From contig CAIQIQ010000135.1 of assembly GCA_903871935.1 (NCBI GenBank), positions 1 to 37,506 on the forward strand: DNA of 37,506 nt, written 5' to 3'. Source of the stretch: an uncultured Phycisphaerales bacterium (GTDB lineage Bacteria; Planctomycetota; Phycisphaerae; Tepidisphaerales; Tepidisphaeraceae). Below the pieces are notes generated by a model. It searched no databases. It had not been told where the DNA came from and saw nothing but the letters and a program-made list of their open reading frames with translations. Of this stretch, positions 23,794 through 31,786 are shown in pieces. Position 1 is the first letter of the stretch. The number at the start of each line of letters is the position of its first letter. The translations under genes were made by a program, and so were the position numbers.

Positions 23794-25473
23794 TCAATCT
23801 GACGGTACCGAGTATTGCACGTCAACGCTTGGGCGCGTTGACGCGGCGGCGTTGACGGTCCGGCCGTCCACGCCCGGACGGACCCGGATGGCCGCAGTGC
23901 TCAGCAGTTTCTTCTCGATCACATTGGTGCGGAAGCAGGCCGCCTGGCACAGGCCGCAGCCGACGCAGGTCTCCGCGCGGACAACCGGTGTGACAGCACT
24001 CTCTCCCTCGACCAGGATGGCGGAATAGCCGGCCGCCTCGCACGCATCCTGGCAAATCAAGTGCGTGCCTCCACTGGTGTCGCAGTCACGTTGCCCGCGA
24101 CAGGCCAGACAGGTGGCCGAATCGACCTCGGCCAGGCCCATGCGAATCTCACGCTTCTTCTCCAACGTCAGGGCCGCGATCGCACCAGTGGGGCAGGCCT
24201 GTCCGCAGTTGTTGCAGCTCGGATCACACCCCGCGAAATCGGCATTTGCCTGCGGGGTCCACAGCCGGTCAAGGCCCTGGCCGATTCCCATCGGTTGAAG
24301 GATTCCGGTCGGGCAGACGCGCAGGCATTGATCACAGCGCGTGCAGAGCCGAACGAAGTCGGCCTCCGCCGAGCTGCCGGGCGGGCGAAGCACCAGAGGC
24401 AGGTCCGCGCCGCTGGTCATTTGGATGCCTCGCACAGCCAACGCTCCGCCCACCGTGCTGACGGCTGCGCCGATGAGGAAGCGCCTTCGGGAGTGATCCA
24501 CGCCGGATTCCTCTTCCGCAGGCGGCTTCGGCGATGTCGCAACAGCGGCGTCAGCGACTCCAGAAAACCGACCTGTGAAGTGGATCGCATCAACCGGGCA
24601 AACCCCGCCGCAGGTCTGGCAGAATGCGCAATTGGCCCCAATCGTGCTGAAGTCGTCATTGATGGCGTCGAAGCTGCACACCTTCGAACACTTGCCGCAC
24701 TCGATGCAGTGGTCCTGAACTTTCCGCTCGTTCATCCGCAGCAGATTGCCAATGGAAAACAAAGCCCCGCTTGGACAGACATGTCGGCACCAGAACCGCG
24801 GCCGCAGCAGGCCCAGGAGCAGCACGCCCACAAACAAGCTGATCGACACCCACTGTGCGGCATGAACCGACGGGACCTCTCCCCATCCGCGGACCATCCC
24901 AATCTGCAGCGGCGATGCCATGAACTGAAATCCCCGCGTCAGTACCGGAATGGCGGCCACATAGCCAACCAGCATCACGCCACCTGCAGCCGCGACCAGA
25001 ACCGCGATAAGCACAAAGTAGCGAAGCGGCCGCCACCATCCGATCCTGCGCACGCGAAATCGTTTGACTCGATTGCTCACTGCCCAATCAAACAGGTCAA
25101 CCAGTGTACCCATCGGACAGAGGTAGCCGCAGAACATGCGCGGAAGCACGATGCCGATCAGCAGCATCGCGCCGCCGAACCACAGCGACCAGACCCACGC
25201 CCGGCTGGCGATGGCGGCGCTGATCCCGACCAGCGGATCCAGCGCGAGGAATAGCTCGATGTCGATGATCTCCTTGCGGGCGCGCGACAGGGCGAAATCC
25301 CCCATCCCCCCCGGCCAGGCCACAAAGAAGAACAGGACAAGGAACAGGGTGAAGCAGGCTGCCTGCGCGATACGCCGCCATGGCGAGGCTCGCCACGTTG
25401 GCCCCAGCACGCGCAGTGACCGGCCAACCTTCGACTGGCGTTCCGACGACTTGACAAACCAATGGAATCGCAC
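23794..25473 (-). CDS. Membrane polyferredoxin, NapH-NapG-like fusion
   Basis: 559 aa from a GTG at 25473 with GGAG 8 bp before it. The first half is NapH/NosR-like: about four to five membrane helices, the two CxxxCP motifs CGYLCP and CRHVCP, then two [4Fe-4S] sites (CIECGKCSKVC and CAFCQTCGGVCP). Near residue 326 comes SRRRFLIGAAVSTVGGAL, an internal twin-arginine-like segment. A NapG-like half follows with further Cys sets (CTRCDQCLRVCP, CDPSCNNCGQACP, a looser CLAC ... CDTSG ... CQDAC, and CVGCGLCQAAC). It probably passes electrons between the quinone pool and an exported acceptor. The FMN-binding gene 24 bp upstream is the likely partner. No nitrate or N2O reductase is nearby. Confidence 0.9.
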   Translation of the reverse strand: MRFHWFVKSSERQSKVGRSLRVLGPTWRASPWRRIAQAACFTLFLVLFFFVAWPGGMGDFALSRARKEIIDIELFLALDPLVGISAAIASRAWVWSLWFGGAMLLIGIVLPRMFCGYLCPMGTLVDLFDWAVSNRVKRFRVRRIGWWRPLRYFVLIAVLVAAAGGVMLVGYVAAIPVLTRGFQFMASPLQIGMVRGWGEVPSVHAAQWVSISLFVGVLLLGLLRPRFWCRHVCPSGALFSIGNLLRMNERKVQDHCIECGKCSKVCSFDAINDDFSTIGANCAFCQTCGGVCPVDAIHFTGRFSGVADAAVATSPKPPAEEESGVDHSRRRFLIGAAVSTVGGALAVRGIQMTSGADLPLVLRPPGSSAEADFVRLCTRCDQCLRVCPTGILQPMGIGQGLDRLWTPQANADFAGCDPSCNNCGQACPTGAIAALTLEKKREIRMGLAEVDSATCLACRGQRDCDTSGGTHLICQDACEAAGYSAILVEGESAVTPVVRAETCVGCGLCQAACFRTNVIEKKLLSTAAIRVRPGVDGRTVNAAASTRPSVDVQYSVPSD

Positions 25474-25497
25474 GCCGGTGCCTCCGATCGCCCAAGA

Positions 25498-26667
25498 TCA
25501 TTTCACTGCGCCGCCCAGGGCCTTGCCTGTGGCATTGAGCACTGCCTCGGCCGTAAAGGTAGCGCTGGACACGGTATCAACGCCCTTCACGGATTGCTTG
25601 TCGATGATCTGGGCCGGCATGACGACCAGCGCGTTCAGCGGCCAGTCCTCCTTGGTCTGTACGATACGGACCTGTTCGATCCGCCCCGATTTGACGACCA
25701 CCGCCACCCTCACCGGCCCTCGATAGCCGATACTGTCCGCGAAATAGGTCCCATCGGGCGTCCTGGCCAGATCGATCTTCTGGAACATCTGGATCGCCTG
25801 GACGCTGGCCCTGGCTCGATCCTGATATCGTTGGAGCCGGCCGGGCTTCGTCGGATCAGGCGGCCTGATCGCCAGAAGCTTCTGATACCACTCGATGGCC
25901 TCTTTGTATTGGCCGTTGATCCGATACGCATCCCCAGCGGAAAGGTAGCCATCTTCGGGATAGCCGTCGATCACCTGCGCGGCGATTGTCATGGCCGCAT
26001 CAAGTTCGCCCATGCTTCCAAGGACACGGACGGCCTGGCCGCAGGCCGGAGCATTGGTCAGTTCCTCCAATGCCATGGCCTTACTCCCGAGCTTCCAGTA
26101 GTAATACCCAAGGTTGGCCACATCCTGCGCGTTCATGGCTCCGGCCCTGTCAGCCTTGCGATACCAGAAAGCCCCGCGGGCATAATCGCCGAGGTAGATT
26201 CCATAGATGCGCCCCAGCATCTGCATCGCCCTTGCCTGCGTGTTACTGTTGTTCTTGTTCACGGTCAGGATCTGCTGCATCAGCTTGCAGCCCTGCTGGT
26301 GCAAAGCCGGCTTGGGATTGATGACACTGATGTAATACTGGTTGATGTACTTGTTGGGATTCCACGGGGTGCCCCTGGGCGGAGTGGGCCAGGTCAAATC
26401 CAGTGTCGCCGGGTAGTTCAGTTTGACCGAATTCCACCATTCCGGCGGCGTCTTGCCGGCCTTCTCGATGATCGCGTCGATGTCCGTCTGCGTGACTGGC
26501 TTGGCGGGTTGAGTCGCGGGCCGAGTGGCGGATGGGGCATCATCCGGATTCTCTTCCTCAGGTTCAGCCCGCGCTGTCCCGACCAGCAGCGTTCCCAGGA
26601 TCGCCGCCACGCCAAATCCACACCCAAATCGAATCACAGCACGTATCCGGCCAAAACACCAACCCAT
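25498..26667 (-). CDS. Exported TPR protein with C-terminal FMN-binding domain
   Basis: 389 aa. The ATG at 26667 is preceded by GGAGGT at good distance; an in-frame TTG further up is less likely. A signal peptide ends at TARA (about residue 34) and is followed by a Pro/Thr-rich linker. Residues about 110-290 are TPR/Sel1-like helices ('ARAMQMLGRIYGIYLGDYAR', 'AQDVANLGYYYWKLGSKAMA', 'AYRINGQYKEAIEWYQKLL'). Residues about 305-389 are an FMN_bind domain of the NosR/RnfG type. VDTVSSATFT matches the site where ApbE attaches FMN through a Thr. It lies directly before the polyferredoxin gene, so FMN outside the membrane probably exchanges electrons with its clusters. Confidence 0.87.
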   Translation of the reverse strand: MGWCFGRIRAVIRFGCGFGVAAILGTLLVGTARAEPEEENPDDAPSATRPATQPAKPVTQTDIDAIIEKAGKTPPEWWNSVKLNYPATLDLTWPTPPRGTPWNPNKYINQYYISVINPKPALHQQGCKLMQQILTVNKNNSNTQARAMQMLGRIYGIYLGDYARGAFWYRKADRAGAMNAQDVANLGYYYWKLGSKAMALEELTNAPACGQAVRVLGSMGELDAAMTIAAQVIDGYPEDGYLSAGDAYRINGQYKEAIEWYQKLLAIRPPDPTKPGRLQRYQDRARASVQAIQMFQKIDLARTPDGTYFADSIGYRGPVRVAVVVKSGRIEQVRIVQTKEDWPLNALVVMPAQIIDKQSVKGVDTVSSATFTAEAVLNATGKALGGAVK

Positions 26668-26903
26668 CACACCTCCGGCAGTTGGCAATACTACTAACGA
26701 CTTGCGCCTTCCGTTGAAGTTGAGCAAGACTACAGGCTACTGCCACCGCCTATTGGCCGCTATCCTCCCGCGCCTTTACGGGTGATGTACCTAACGGCGA
26801 GGAGAGCTGTTTCGACGAACGTGGTGTTGGCGGGACGAAGCTGGTGGTTGTTTAGTTATGAAGGCGCAGGCAAGCGTCAACAACGAACGGCGCGTCACCG
26901 GTT

Positions 26904-27104
26904 CTATGCCGCAGGGGTGATGGCGCTCTTTTCGAGGCGGCCGATCAGGGCGCGGATCAATGCCTGGCGATCGTGCAGTTCGGTGTGGTATTCTGCGGAA
27001 CGGGTGTGGCGCATCTCCCTGGGCAGTTCATCCTGCTCCTGTTTGAGGAGGTTGAGGATGATGCCGATCTCCTGGTCCGACAGGCTGACTTGTGTTTCTA
27101 GCAT
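26904..27104 (-). CDS. Small helical protein, function unknown
   Basis: 66 aa from the ATG at 27104, with GGAG 6 bp before it; the in-frame ATG at 27122 has no site. The sequence is charged and helical ('SDQEIGIILNLLKQEQDELP', 'ELHDRQALIRALIGRLEK') with no membrane segment, and could form a small coiled coil. No family is recognised. The good ribosome site and residue make-up favour a real gene. It stands alone between the FMN-protein operon and the MITE-like element. Confidence 0.68.
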   Translation of the reverse strand: MLETQVSLSDQEIGIILNLLKQEQDELPREMRHTRSAEYHTELHDRQALIRALIGRLEKSAITPAA

Positions 27105-27237
27105 ATCACGCTCCATGGGCAATGGTTTATCGCTAATCCCAACAGCCGATTATAGGAGCTATGAGAACGATGATTCCCTGTTGGCCTGCCAAAGGAACGG
27201 CCTTTGACCGAGGCGAGCGGTCATCCTAATGTTGCTT

Positions 27238-27507
27238 TAGGCTCTGTCTGAAAATCCAATGGCCCCACGATGGGTCGGAAAGGGCTCGTATGCGAGGCGA
27301 CGCGACGAAGCAGTGTTTGACACCACGGCGAGGAGCGGCAACGAAGCAGACGAGCCCTTTCCGGCCCACCGGAGGCGGCCTGGAATCGCCTCATCTGCTG
27401 CGGCGCACCGGCTCAAAGGGTCTACGGACCCAGCTTTCGCCGATGCTTCTTGCATCTGAGGCGATTCCAGGGCGTCGTGGGGTCATTGGGTTTTCAGACA
27501 GAGCCTA
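27238..27507. mobile_element. MITE-like element with nested hairpins
   Basis: Terminal inverted repeats of about 35 bp with few mismatches lie at 27240-27273 and 27472-27505. They start GGCTCTGTCTGAAAA, and TA flanks both sides (27238-27239, 27506-27507). Inside are two further perfect hairpins: CGGAAAGGGCTCGT at 27276-27289 pairs with 27348-27361, and CCTGGAATCGCCTCA at 27377-27391 pairs with 27457-27471. No transposase is encoded. About 266 bp between TA dinucleotides with foldback structure is typical of MITEs moved in trans. TA duplication would fit IS630/mariner enzymes, or some IS5 relatives. Confidence 0.85.
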
Positions 27508-27512
27508 AGACA

Positions 27513-29159
27513 ATGAAGACGGCTCCCTCCATTGGCGACTACCTCATCCATCAGCTCTACTCGCATGGCGTGCGGCATGTGTTTGGTATTCCGGGCGATT
27601 ATGTGCTTGGGTTTTACGACCAGCTCTACCGAAGCAAGCTGCGTCTGATCAATACCTGCGATGAGCAGGGAGCCGGCTTTGCCGCCGATGCCTATGCTCG
27701 TGTGCGCGGCCTGGGCGCCCTGTGCGTTACCTACTGCGTGGGCGGATTGAAGGTGACCAACACCACCGCCGAAGCCTTTGCCGAAAAGTCTCCCGTGGTC
27801 GTTATCAGCGGTGCACCGGGGATGAAAGAGCGGGAAAAGAACCCTCTATTGCACCACAAGGTCCGTGAGTTTGATACCCAGAAGAAGGTGTTCGAGCAGC
27901 TTACCATCGCCTCGACCGTCCTGGGCGACCCACAGACGGCCTTCCAGGAGATTGACCGTGTGCTGAATGCCGCCTTGCGGTTCAAGCGGCCGGTCTATAT
28001 CGAGCTCCCCCGGGACCAGGTCTTGGTGCCGGGCATTCCTCACCACAAGACCGCTGAGCTTAACGAGCCCAGCGACCGAAAGAGCCTGCGCGAGGCCCTT
28101 GCCGAAGCCCAGCAGATGATCAATGCCGCCCGCCGGCCGGTCATCCTGGCGGATGTGGAGGTGCATCGCTTCGGTTTGCAGGACCAGCTCATCGAGCTCG
28201 CGCGCAAGACCAATATTCCCGTGGCAGCGACCGTCCTCGGGAAGTCGGTCATCGGCGAGAACCATCCGTTCTATCTGGGGATCTATGAAGGTGCGATGGG
28301 CCGCGATGATGTGAGGCAGCACGTCGAGGGCAGTGATTGCCTGATCATGCTCGGTGCATTCATGACCGACATCAACCTCGGCATCTATACCGCGCGCCTC
28401 GATCCGGGGCGATCGATCTATGCCACCAGCGAGAAACTCTCCATCCGCTATCACAGCTACGAGGCCGTCCGCTTCGAGGATTTCATGCGCGGTCTGCTGC
28501 GCCTCGATCTCCGCCGGCGCAAGCCCGCCAGGATCCATCTCCCCGTCCAGTTCACCGCGCCTTCGGCACGGCGCGTCGGGCATTCCCGGAAGGCCATCAC
28601 CGTCAGAGGTCTGTTCCATCGCCTCAACGCGTTTCTGTCCGACAACACGGTGGTGGTGGCGGATGTGGGGGATGCCTTGTTTGGGGCGGCCGATCTGTTC
28701 ATCCGCGAACGCACCGAGTTCCTCAGCCCGGCCTACTACACCTCGATGGGTTTCGCGGTTCCGGCGAGCGTCGGGGCGCAACTCGCCAATCCGAAGCTGC
28801 GGCCCTTGGTTCTGGTCGGCGATGGGGCCTTCCAGATGACCGGCATGGAATTGTCCACGGTCGCCCGCTACGGACTTAACCCCGTGGTGGTATTGCTGAA
28901 CAACCACGGCTACGGCACCGAGCGGCACATGCAGGATGGTCCCTACAACGACCTCTGGCCATGGCAATACCACCGGCTTCCGGAGATTCTGGGCGCCGGC
29001 CGCGGCTTCGTGGTCGAAACAGAGGAGGATCTGGATCGCGCGCTGACCGAGGCGCAGCGGTGGACGCAGAGTTTCTGCCTGCTGGAGGTGCGCCTGGCGC
29101 CCCTGGACCGGTCCCCGGCGCTGGACCGCCTGGCGTCCCGATTGGGTCGTCGGCTATAG
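27513..29159 (+). CDS. Pyruvate/indolepyruvate decarboxylase-type ThDP enzyme
   Basis: 548 aa from the ATG at 27513. It is a thiamin-diphosphate 2-oxo acid decarboxylase. The key residues of pyruvate decarboxylase are all present at the usual places: Asp29 (GIPGDY), Glu51 (CDEQGAGF), the His pair 114-115 (PLLHHKV), the ThDP motif from GDG (436-438) to LNNHGYG, and Glu470 followed by DGPYNDL. The His pair favours a true decarboxylase (pyruvate, phenylpyruvate or indolepyruvate) over acetolactate synthase. The N-terminus is complete, but the MITE-like element ends 5 bp before the ATG and there is no ribosome site. Expression may depend on the element. It ends 8 bp from the convergent TauE-type gene. 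Confidence 0.9.
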   Translation: MKTAPSIGDYLIHQLYSHGVRHVFGIPGDYVLGFYDQLYRSKLRLINTCDEQGAGFAADAYARVRGLGALCVTYCVGGLKVTNTTAEAFAEKSPVVVISGAPGMKEREKNPLLHHKVREFDTQKKVFEQLTIASTVLGDPQTAFQEIDRVLNAALRFKRPVYIELPRDQVLVPGIPHHKTAELNEPSDRKSLREALAEAQQMINAARRPVILADVEVHRFGLQDQLIELARKTNIPVAATVLGKSVIGENHPFYLGIYEGAMGRDDVRQHVEGSDCLIMLGAFMTDINLGIYTARLDPGRSIYATSEKLSIRYHSYEAVRFEDFMRGLLRLDLRRRKPARIHLPVQFTAPSARRVGHSRKAITVRGLFHRLNAFLSDNTVVVADVGDALFGAADLFIRERTEFLSPAYYTSMGFAVPASVGAQLANPKLRPLVLVGDGAFQMTGMELSTVARYGLNPVVVLLNNHGYGTERHMQDGPYNDLWPWQYHRLPEILGAGRGFVVETEEDLDRALTEAQRWTQSFCLLEVRLAPLDRSPALDRLASRLGRRL

Positions 29160-29167
29160 ATCCGCCT

Positions 29168-29929
29168 TTAGCGGCTCAGGAGCGGCACGATGATGGCATT
29201 CAGGGCCATCACCGACAGGATCGCGAAGGCCACCGTGCGAAGTCGAGCAGGGGAGAGGCGGTGGCCCAGTTGGATGCCGAAATGGGTGCCCAGTGCGATA
29301 CCCGGCAGCATCGCCGCCCCGATGGCAATGAGGAATGCCACCGGCATGCCGAACATGTAGCACAGCGTGGCGATCTGGATCGGGCAGGCGGCAAAGAAGG
29401 TCATCAGCAGAAACGCCCGCGTTCGACGGGTGTCCCAGTGGTGGGCCGTGGCCCAGAGAATCATGGGCGGCCCGCCCATGCCGAAGAGCCCCGCCATGAT
29501 GCCGCTGAGCGGAAAGGCCAGGACCGCCCAGAGCGGATGCAGGTGCTCCCTCGGCCGGACCCGCATCAGCCACAGCACGCCGACGATCGTGAGTAGCGCG
29601 CCGCCCAGAACCTGCTTTGCCAGGTCGGGACGAGGCGCGAGTTGATGTGCCAGAAGCCACACCCCCAGGATGAGGAAGATGCTGCGGGCGACCGTCGCCA
29701 CAGTCGCCTCACGCCAGGGGATGTCGTCGCGCAGTCTCCAACTCGCCCATGCCGTCTGCATCATGGTCGCCCCGACCGAGACCGCGACGGCGTGTTGCAG
29801 CGGCATCCCCGCCAGCGTCATCGCCGGCACAGCGAAGATGCCGAAGGCGAAACCCACCATGCCCTGGATGAAGGCGGCCGCCGACACCAGTGGCAGGATG
29901 ATGATCAGTTGTGTGAGGGTGATTGGCAC
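29168..29929 (-). CDS. TauE/SafE-family permease
   Basis: 253 aa from a GTG at 29929 with no clear ribosome site. About eight hydrophobic helices carry the family pattern: an N-terminal 'FIQGMVGFAFGIFAVPAM' and, in the second half, 'PLSGIMAGLFGMGGPPMIL'. Members export or take up sulfite, sulfoacetate or other organic anions across the inner membrane, and the substrate cannot be told from sequence. A hairpin (CCCCTGCG at 29969-29976 with CGCAGGGG at 29996-30003) lies in the region before the start. Confidence 0.9.
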   Translation of the reverse strand: MPITLTQLIIILPLVSAAAFIQGMVGFAFGIFAVPAMTLAGMPLQHAVAVSVGATMMQTAWASWRLRDDIPWREATVATVARSIFLILGVWLLAHQLAPRPDLAKQVLGGALLTIVGVLWLMRVRPREHLHPLWAVLAFPLSGIMAGLFGMGGPPMILWATAHHWDTRRTRAFLLMTFFAACPIQIATLCYMFGMPVAFLIAIGAAMLPGIALGTHFGIQLGHRLSPARLRTVAFAILSVMALNAIIVPLLSR

Positions 29930-30039
29930 GGCGGGGGAGACTACAGGAAGCCAGCCTCCGGTGAAATGCCCCTGCGCAGCGAGGAATTCTGATTCCGCAG
30001 GGGCGGGGTTGAGTGGTGACGGTTTTACGTTGCTTCATG

Positions 30040-30078
30040 GGCGAAACAAAGAGGGCCACTCCATGGGAGTGGCCCTCT
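30040..30078 (-). terminator. Rho-independent terminator of the PEP-CTERM gene
   Basis: A perfect 13-bp stem (30050-30062 and 30066-30078) with a 3-nt loop is followed on the - strand by TTGTTTCG. It lies 37 bp after the stop at 30116. Confidence 0.85.
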
Positions 30079-30115
30079 GATTATCACAGTAAACTCTACG
30101 CTCTGGTTAGATCGC

Positions 30116-30934
30116 TCAGGCGGTACGGCGACGAATACGCAGCATTGTCAGAATACCCACAGCCAGCACGCCGGCGATAGCCGGTTCGGGAACGGCCGGC
30201 GTGTAGGTGATCGACAGGCCAGCCCCGGTGTATACTGCGCCATTGACACTGTAGTTGTACGCGCCGTTACCCGAGGCACCGACGAGGGTCGCATCGAGCA
30301 GATCCAGGGCCAAGCCCCTGTTGGTCGAACCGTTGGCCCAGTCTTGGGCGGCGGCAAGGACGTTGAAGGTGATCAGGTTTGGGCCGATCATTTCCTTGGT
30401 ATCGAGCAACGTGCTAAAGGCCTGGGTGATGTCGCCATTGTGGGCGCCGTTCGTGCCGACCGTGGCCCCCGACCAGTCCAGGCCGCCGCCGGCCGTGTTA
30501 TGGTTGGCGAACCAGAACGTGGCGCCATTGTTGTTTCCCCAGCAGCAATTCCATCCTGCTCCGGTGGCCGTCGCCCATGCGGGGGCCGTCGGGCTCATCT
30601 CGTACATCTTGGCATTCGCCCAATCATGCGCCTCGCCCCAAATGTCCTTAATGGACAAGGTCGCCGAGGTAACGGTGGCGCCGGCAAAGTCGCCGGGCAG
30701 CGTCATGCCGCCAAAGAGGGTGACGAAATTGTTTGCCCCATTGCTCGGCACGCCCAGGCGGAACCCGGTCCCATTGGGAGCCAGGTAGTTGCCGATGTTG
30801 CCACCGGTTGGAGTCTCTTGGACTATGCCATCGGTGCCGCCGGTGAAGTTGAAGTTCACGACCGTGGCGGCCAAGGCGGGAGCAGCCGTACCCACCATCA
30901 CCAAGCCCATCAATACAGACAAACCGTGCCTCAT
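30116..30934 (-). CDS. PEP-CTERM sorted exported protein
   Basis: 272 aa; the ATG at 30934 has AGGAG 5 bp before it. A signal peptide ends at APALAA (about residue 23). The C-terminus is a full PEP-CTERM tail: VPEP, a hydrophobic helix and the basic end RIRRRTA. In planctomycetes such tails are cut and sorted by an exosortase, which is not in this window. The body is a beta-sandwich of the DNRLRE kind ('VTSATLSIKDIWGEAHDWAN', 'ALDLLDATLVGASGNG'). It is probably an extracellular matrix component. A strong terminator follows, and a CRP/FNR-like palindrome lies 117 bp before the start. Confidence 0.9.
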   Translation of the reverse strand: MRHGLSVLMGLVMVGTAAPALAATVVNFNFTGGTDGIVQETPTGGNIGNYLAPNGTGFRLGVPSNGANNFVTLFGGMTLPGDFAGATVTSATLSIKDIWGEAHDWANAKMYEMSPTAPAWATATGAGWNCCWGNNNGATFWFANHNTAGGGLDWSGATVGTNGAHNGDITQAFSTLLDTKEMIGPNLITFNVLAAAQDWANGSTNRGLALDLLDATLVGASGNGAYNYSVNGAVYTGAGLSITYTPAVPEPAIAGVLAVGILTMLRIRRRTA

Positions 30935-31050
30935 AGCCTCTCCTGTAAACAACACTTAACTCTATTGTCGTCAGCGGAAGCTACCTCATCAGTAAAGAAT
31001 GTCAACCTTATGGATGAGTTCGTAACCGCCCGAGCGGATTCTGGTCATCA

Positions 31051-31070
31051 TATGTGATTTATATCACATA
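31051..31070. promoter_or_regulatory. CRP/FNR-like operator palindrome
   Basis: TATGTGAT at 31051-31058 and ATCACATA at 31063-31070 are perfect inverted repeats. They contain TGTGA-N6-TCACA, the classic CRP core. The site lies 117 bp upstream of the PEP-CTERM start. The regulator is not in the window. Confidence 0.6.
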
Positions 31071-31211
31071 GATTCGGCCGCATCGTACTTCTACCCTCAG
31101 AAGCCGTGATCTCTGCCCCGACCAGTCATCGTGCGAGGTCAAACTCCGGCTTCTGTGTGCGTCGGCCAAAGCCGGCGAGGTTCAGTGAATGCAATGAAAT
31201 AGCAGATTTAG

Positions 31212-31288
31212 AGCACATTCCTCTGCATGGCTTCGGAGATGTGGCGAGCGGGATGTCATGCGTTCCGCGCCGATCTACGAATCCAGAC
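31212..31288 (+). repeat. Degenerate dispersed repeat A
   Basis: This stretch aligns with 36917-36990 in the same orientation. Both begin AGCACATT, share CATG ... TCGGAG blocks and end GCGAATCCAGAC / ACGAATCCAGAC. Lengths are 77 and 74 bp with small gaps in the middle. Neither copy lies in a supported gene. Confidence 0.55.
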
Positions 31289-31321
31289 CCCTTTCCACAC
31301 GCCCCGTTCCAAATATGTGTA

Positions 31322-31786
31322 TCAATGCCGAAACCCTCGCAAGCCTCCCAATCGCCACTGCCCGTCTTCCTTGCGCATGTGGAATTCCATTTCTATCCTC
31401 GCGGAGTTGTACCACTCACGAACAGTCACGGTTGCCCATTTGGGCCGGGCATCGTTCGGCTGTTCCAATCCGCCCGAGCCGACGGACAGTAAGAACTCAA
31501 AGCCCTTGAATTCGCCGAGTTTGCTGGTGACGTCCGCAAACGCGAATGTCGGTGAGGTACTGCGCTGCTCAGGCGTATAGCCTGCCGTCGATAGATGGCG
31601 GTTGATCTCCGCCCAATTGCGATCCAAGCGGGCGTGCTCAATGAACGCGACCATCCGCTCGGCCGCCCCGACCTCACCAACCGGGGTAGGCTGCTGCGCC
31701 GACGCCCGCGGCCCAGGAGCCACACATCCACCAAGCAAAGCTGCAGTCGCGATCAGCATGACCAGCCCAATTGCCGGACTTCGCAT
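31322..31786 (-). CDS. Small lipoprotein, NTF2-like body
   Basis: 154 aa; the ATG at 31786 has GGAAGG 8 bp before it. The frame is open further upstream to 32104, but that part has no export signal of its own and would bury the one here. The lipobox LLGGC places the acylated Cys at residue 21, so the protein is membrane-anchored outside the cytoplasm. The body (residues 40-154: helical start 'AERMVAFIEHARLDRNWAEI', then beta strands ending 'MRKEDGQWRLGGLRG') reads like an NTF2-like or SnoaL-like fold, without catalytic residues I can name. Confidence 0.78.
   Translation of the reverse strand: MRSPAIGLVMLIATAALLGGCVAPGPRASAQQPTPVGEVGAAERMVAFIEHARLDRNWAEINRHLSTAGYTPEQRSTSPTFAFADVTSKLGEFKGFEFLLSVGSGGLEQPNDARPKWATVTVREWYNSARIEMEFHMRKEDGQWRLGGLRGFRH

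Larger units (their letters stand above)
30935..31321. other. Intergenic region with CRP-like site and degenerate repeat A
   Basis: 387 bp without a gene. It contains the palindrome at 31051-31070 and a degenerate repeat at 31212-31288 that is related to 36917-36990. Confidence 0.55.

Noticed and set aside
24061..25254. 397-aa open frame on the + strand
   Set aside because: Antisense to the polyferredoxin gene, whose Cys motifs are unmistakable.
25462..26697. 411-aa open frame on the + strand
   Set aside because: Antisense to the FMN-binding TPR gene and without ribosome site or motifs.
27259..27459. Short open frames inside the MITE-like element
   Set aside because: They run through the inverted repeats and code for no transposase-like motif.
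27846..28973. 375-aa open frame on the - strand
   Set aside because: Antisense to the decarboxylase, which has all catalytic residues.
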